Both the position numbers and the translations under genes were made by a program. Positions 5,924-8,387 of a DNA stretch of 8,387 nt are shown here, piece after piece (position 1 is the first letter of the stretch; every line of letters begins with the position of its first letter). The DNA is from Aquirhabdus sp. (lineage in GTDB: Bacteria > Pseudomonadota > Gammaproteobacteria > Pseudomonadales > Moraxellaceae), in contig JASLGO010000024.1 of the NCBI GenBank assembly GCA_030150135.1, positions 1 to 8,387 of the forward strand, given 5' to 3'. A model generated the notes under the pieces. It did no database searches, was not told the DNA's origin, and worked only from the letters and a program-made list of their open reading frames with translations.

Positions 5924-6595
5924 TCATTCAATTGCTAAACGCAGCGCTGCGGCTAAAGCAAATGGAATAAAAATCAGAGATAAAATCAACCCTGCCCCAA
6001 GCAGCGCAAAAATCGGCAATACCGCACCGCCAGCATGTAAAACATCAACAGCACCTGTTGCAAAAATTAATACTGGCAGTTGTAAAGGTAATGCGATGAG
6101 TGACATTAATATACTTCCACTGCGTAAAGAAACCGTTAATGCAGCCGCGACCGCAGCCAGCAGCGTTAAAGTAGGCGTTCCAAGCAATAGCGATAGTGCC
6201 AAAATACCCGCTTCATTTGCATTTAATCCGAATAACGGCATTGATAGCATCGACAGCAAAACCAGCACAAAACCACTCGTCAACCAATGTACGCTCACCT
6301 TCACCAACGCCCACAACTCAATGGATTGCCGCGCAACGATCAATTGCTCTAATGTCCCATCTTCAATTTCACTACGAAACAAGCCATCTGTCCCTAACAA
6401 AACAGACAATACCGCCGCAATCCAAATTGCCGCCACACCGACTTGATTCAAAAATTGCGAACTCGCACCGATCGCCAAAGGAAAAAGCAGCAAGACCAAA
6501 ATAAAAAAGACCAGCGCATATAATCCACTGCTTAAATTGGTGAAACGTAACCGTAATTCACGCCTGAACAAGACTCCAATGAAATGCTTCGTCAT
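5924..6595 (-). CDS. ccmB: Heme-chaperone release transporter permease CcmB
   Basis: CcmB is the membrane subunit of the CcmAB ABC complex, which uses ATP to release holo-CcmE from CcmCD. The 223 residues match the family. About six membrane segments fall near 25-43, 52-68, 105-123, 129-153, 160-178 and 190-215. Family signatures are the amphipathic N-terminal FRRELRLRF (10-18), LFPLAIG (37-43), LFRSEIEDGTLEQL (72-85) and LLLGTPTL (136-143). Its ATG overlaps the ccmA stop as ATGA, indicating translational coupling; there is no strong separate ribosome site. Confidence 0.96.
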   Translation of the reverse strand: MTKHFIGVLFRRELRLRFTNLSSGLYALVFFILVLLLFPLAIGASSQFLNQVGVAAIWIAAVLSVLLGTDGLFRSEIEDGTLEQLIVARQSIELWALVKVSVHWLTSGFVLVLLSMLSMPLFGLNANEAGILALSLLLGTPTLTLLAAVAAALTVSLRSGSILMSLIALPLQLPVLIFATGAVDVLHAGGAVLPIFALLGAGLILSLIFIPFALAAALRLAIE

Positions 6596-7338
6596 GAGTT
6601 TGGATGCTCACAATCAACACGCTCAACCAGACCAATCTCGTCATTGAGCAATGAAGTAAACGCTCCGAGATCCAATGTTTGCACAGAAAGCATTAATGCT
6701 TGATGACTCGTCAGAATGACTCGTCCTCCTTGCTCTATATGTTGAGCTAAACGCTCAGATAAACGCGCAGTCATCGTCGCATCCAAGGCATTAAAAGGCT
6801 CATCTAATAACCACAAGGCTTCAGAATCATGGCTCAGCCATAATCGAGCTAAACCCACGCGGCGCTTTTGTCCTGATGATAAGCGGGAAACCGCAACATC
6901 TTCATAGCCAGACAGACCAACCAAGTCCAGTGCTAGACTCAAATTCGCGCTTGAATCTGTGTTAATCCCTTGCAAAAAATCAAGATTCTCACGAACCGAC
7001 AGCCCTGCATTTAATCCAGTTGAATGACCAATATAAAGAACTGGCCACTCAGATAAAGATGCATTCGCCCAATCCAATGATTTCTTTTTTGAATGGTTTT
7101 CTGGAATAGGCAACAAACCTGCAAGCATCATCAGTAACGTCGTTTTTCCAATGCCGTTTGAACCCTGAATATGCAAAATCTGACCACTTGCGACATTAAA
7201 CTTAACCTGAGAACACAAGTGGACATCGCCTCTGGCAATCGTGAGGTTGTCTGCAATGAGCGAATTTGTCCGCCAACTTGATTGAGTTGTCGATTCAGTC
7301 AATTCGGCTTTTATAAGACTTACCAAAAGAAACTCCAT
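6592..7338 (-). CDS. ccmA: Heme-chaperone release ATPase CcmA
   Basis: CcmA is the cytoplasmic ATPase of the CcmAB complex. In the 248-residue reading the motifs are Walker A GSNGIGKTT (59-67), the CcmA-typical YIGHSTGLNAGLSVRENL (102-119) with Gly-His in place of the usual Q-loop glutamine, signature LSSGQKRR (153-160), Walker B LWLLDEPFNALD (175-186) and the switch histidine in TSHQ (His212). The family is usually about 205-215 residues, so about 25-30 N-terminal residues (Ser/Thr-rich) are extra. The ATG at 7338 has only a weak upstream GTGGG. A TTG at 7326 (residue 5) has GGAG 6 bases upstream and may be the true start, which would shorten the protein by only four residues. First gene of the ccm block and divergent from dedA. 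Confidence 0.95.
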   Translation of the reverse strand: MEFLLVSLIKAELTESTTQSSWRTNSLIADNLTIARGDVHLCSQVKFNVASGQILHIQGSNGIGKTTLLMMLAGLLPIPENHSKKKSLDWANASLSEWPVLYIGHSTGLNAGLSVRENLDFLQGINTDSSANLSLALDLVGLSGYEDVAVSRLSSGQKRRVGLARLWLSHDSEALWLLDEPFNALDATMTARLSERLAQHIEQGGRVILTSHQALMLSVQTLDLGAFTSLLNDEIGLVERVDCEHPNS

Positions 7339-7395
7339 CAGCCCACAACGATGAGCATTCGATCACAATGTCACAACATGCCTGCATCATGAATC

Positions 7396-7401
7396 ACTAT
7401 A
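7396..7401 (-). promoter_or_regulatory. Possible -10 element for the ccm operon
   Basis: A TATAGT hexamer on the minus strand, identical to the proposed gyrA -10, lies about 58 bases before the ccmA ATG. The sequence 16-18 bases upstream (GCACAC) is a poor -35, so an activator or another promoter may be needed. The leader also contains TTGTGAC-A-TTGTGAT on the minus strand at about 7359-7373, a tandem repeat of possible regulatory use. Confidence 0.3.
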
Positions 7402-7450
7402 AGATATCGATAAATTCAGTGTGCGAAATTGCGCGCTAAACTACAATACA

Positions 7451-7470
7451 TTTTGCAGTGATTTTTGCAG
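7451..7470. repeat. Direct repeat TTTTGCAG in ccmA-dedA divergent region
   Basis: TTTTGCAG occurs at 7451-7458 and 7463-7470, 12 bases apart start to start, roughly one helical turn. A -10-like TACAAT on the plus strand (7443-7448) lies just before it. The repeat is placed to act on dedA transcription, but it could be chance. Confidence 0.4.
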
Positions 7471-7545
7471 GGTTTCGTGAGAAGCCTTGATTTTAGTTTC
7501 GCCTCACATTTTTTCAGCCAGCCTCATTTTGAGTAAATTGCAGCT

Positions 7546-8193
7546 ATGCCTTTAATCGATTTTATCTTACATATTGATCAACATCTCAAAGAACTGATTC
7601 GCGCCGATGGCGTCTGGATTTACGGAATCATCTTCCTCATTATCTTTTGTGAGACTGGCTTGGTTTTTATGCCATTTTTGCCAGGTGATAACTTACTGTT
7701 TGCTGCTGGAGCTTTAGCCGCTATCGGACAACTTGATCCGTGGCTTATCAGTGCGGTACTTGGTGCAGCAGCAATCATTGGCGATAGCACCAATTATTGG
7801 ATTGGTCGAAAATTTGGTTCACATCTATTTAGCGAAACACGTAAATTTCCAAGTCGCAAACATCTGGCAACTGCTGAAGAATTTTTTGAAAAACATGGCG
7901 GCAAATCCGTACTGATCGGACGCTTTATGCCATTCATTCGAACCTTCACACCCTTTGTTGCAGGCATGAGCGAAATGCCTTATACGCGTTTTCTAGCGTT
8001 TAGTGTGGGTGGGACATTCCTCTGGGTGGGAACTCTCGTTCCTGCGGGTTACTTCTTGGGGCAACTTCCTTTTGTTAAAAACAATCTAACTCTCATTGTT
8101 TTATTTATCATCGGGATCTCGTTATTACCGATCTTTGTTCATGGTATACGACGTTTCTTTGCCAAGAGAAGCCAAACCCAGCTTGAAGAATAA
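7546..8193 (+). CDS. dedA: DedA-family membrane protein
   Basis: DedA superfamily proteins are inner-membrane proteins linked to lipid-carrier recycling or flipping, membrane-potential maintenance and envelope stress; the exact substrate of this one cannot be told. The 215-residue protein resembles E. coli DedA closely from DFILHIDQHLKEL (5-17) onward. Key motifs are FCETGLVFMPFLPGDNLLFA (34-53), GDSTNYWIGRKFG (79-91), FFEKHGGK (113-120) and GRFMPFIRTFTPFVAGM (125-141). Acidic Glu36 and Asp48 and basic Arg126 and Arg132 match residues shown to be essential in E. coli relatives. Hydrophobic segments lie near 25-60, 66-80, 150-172 and 180-200. The ATG at 7546 is the only option because a TAA lies in frame four codons upstream; its ribosome site is weak. 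Divergent from ccmA. Confidence 0.93.
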   Translation: MPLIDFILHIDQHLKELIRADGVWIYGIIFLIIFCETGLVFMPFLPGDNLLFAAGALAAIGQLDPWLISAVLGAAAIIGDSTNYWIGRKFGSHLFSETRKFPSRKHLATAEEFFEKHGGKSVLIGRFMPFIRTFTPFVAGMSEMPYTRFLAFSVGGTFLWVGTLVPAGYFLGQLPFVKNNLTLIVLFIIGISLLPIFVHGIRRFFAKRSQTQLEE

Positions 8194-8219
8194 GTAAAAA
8201 CCATTAGAGGTGGGCAACA

Positions 8220-8259
8220 ATTGACTTTGATCGCGTAAAAATACGTACTCAAAGTCAAT
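8220..8259. repeat. Long inverted repeat between dedA and the next gene
   Basis: ATTGACTTTGA (8220-8230) and TCAAAGTCAAT (8249-8259) are perfect 11-base arms. The 18-base centre contains a second nested stem CGTA-AAAA-TACG (8234-8245). The repeat starts 27 bases after the dedA stop codon. No T-run follows on the plus strand, so it is not a standard terminator. It ends 16 bases before an extended -10 promoter, in the position of an activator or repressor site, but it could also be a 3'-end stabilising hairpin of dedA mRNA. Confidence 0.7.
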
Positions 8260-8271
8260 GCAACTCTATCT

Positions 8272-8280
8272 TGATATGAT
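8272..8280 (+). promoter_or_regulatory. Extended -10 promoter for the right-edge gene
   Basis: TG-A-TATGAT (8272-8280) is an extended -10 with five of six matches to TATAAT. No good -35 lies 17 bases upstream, consistent with an extended -10 or activator-dependent promoter. Transcription would start near 8287, about 48 bases before the ATG at 8335. Confidence 0.5.
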
Positions 8281-8334
8281 AGTCTTGGACGCAATGAAGG
8301 AATAATTATTGATCATTTATTCAGGACGAACACT

Positions 8335-8387
8335 ATGCAAACCGCTTCAAAACAAATCGCTTCAAAAATCCCATCTTTGCGCAAAAT
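8335..8387 (+). CDS. Start of an unidentified gene (cut by window edge)
   Basis: The ATG at 8335 is preceded by AGGA 8 bases upstream and by the extended -10 at 8272-8280. Only 17 codons are visible, reading MQTASKQIASKIPSLRK, which is basic and Ser/Thr/Lys-rich with a short ASK repeat. The function cannot be told from this. An earlier ATG at about 8294 meets a stop after two more codons. Confidence 0.6.
   Translation, partial: MQTASKQIASKIPSLRK

Noticed and set aside
5257..6504. Plus-strand frames inside ccmC and ccmB (5257-5490, 6096-6446, 6196-6504)
   Set aside because: They are antisense shadows of well-recognised membrane proteins, with low-complexity translations and no context.
7339..7545. 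FNR/ANR box (TTGAT-N4-ATCAA) controlling ccm
   Set aside because: No such palindrome is present in the intergenic region; only isolated half-like pieces appear.
1..8387. CRISPR arrays, insertion sequences, tRNA genes, attachment sites
   Set aside because: I saw no regularly spaced direct repeats, no transposase-like frame with terminal repeats and no tRNA-like cloverleaf.

Overview
The window looks like a chromosomal housekeeping stretch from a moderately AT-rich gammaproteobacterium. The GyrA, CcmE and DedA protein sequences read most like Moraxellaceae (Acinetobacter/Psychrobacter relatives). That placement comes from recalled family resemblance, not from a search, so it is tentative. I see no phage, transposon, CRISPR array, rRNA or tRNA.

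Nine genes lie on the minus strand, reading right to left from about 7338 to 1. First comes a tightly coupled cytochrome c maturation block, ccmA-ccmB-ccmC-ccmD-ccmE (7338 to 4333). Three of its four junctions are 4-base ATGA stop/start overlaps; the exception is a 93-base gap between ccmB and ccmC. CcmAB plus CcmCD plus CcmE form the half of System I that loads heme onto the periplasmic chaperone CcmE and releases it. The other half (ccmF, ccmG, ccmH), which usually follows ccmE, is absent here. Next come queC (7-deazaguanine/queuosine biosynthesis), a small unrecognised secreted four-cysteine protein with its own promoter and terminator, a Bcp/PrxQ-type peroxiredoxin, and finally gyrA, which runs off the left edge after 695 codons.

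On the plus strand, divergent from ccmA, is dedA (7546-8193), a membrane protein of the DedA superfamily. It is followed by an intergenic region with a long inverted repeat and an extended -10 promoter, then the first 17 codons of an unidentified gene cut by the right edge.

No gene-free stretch exceeds 300 bases. The largest gaps (2086-2343, 7339-7545, 8194-8334) hold promoters, terminators and inverted repeats, described individually. I found no clearly new multi-gene system. The most notable observations are the GyrA quinolone-determining region (Thr81 and His85, where Asp or Glu is usual), a cluster of GACTC/GAGTC inverted repeats over the gyrA promoter with related GACTCAA motifs in two other intergenic regions, a ccm cluster that stops at ccmE, and the unknown four-cysteine secreted protein sitting between thiol/heme redox genes.
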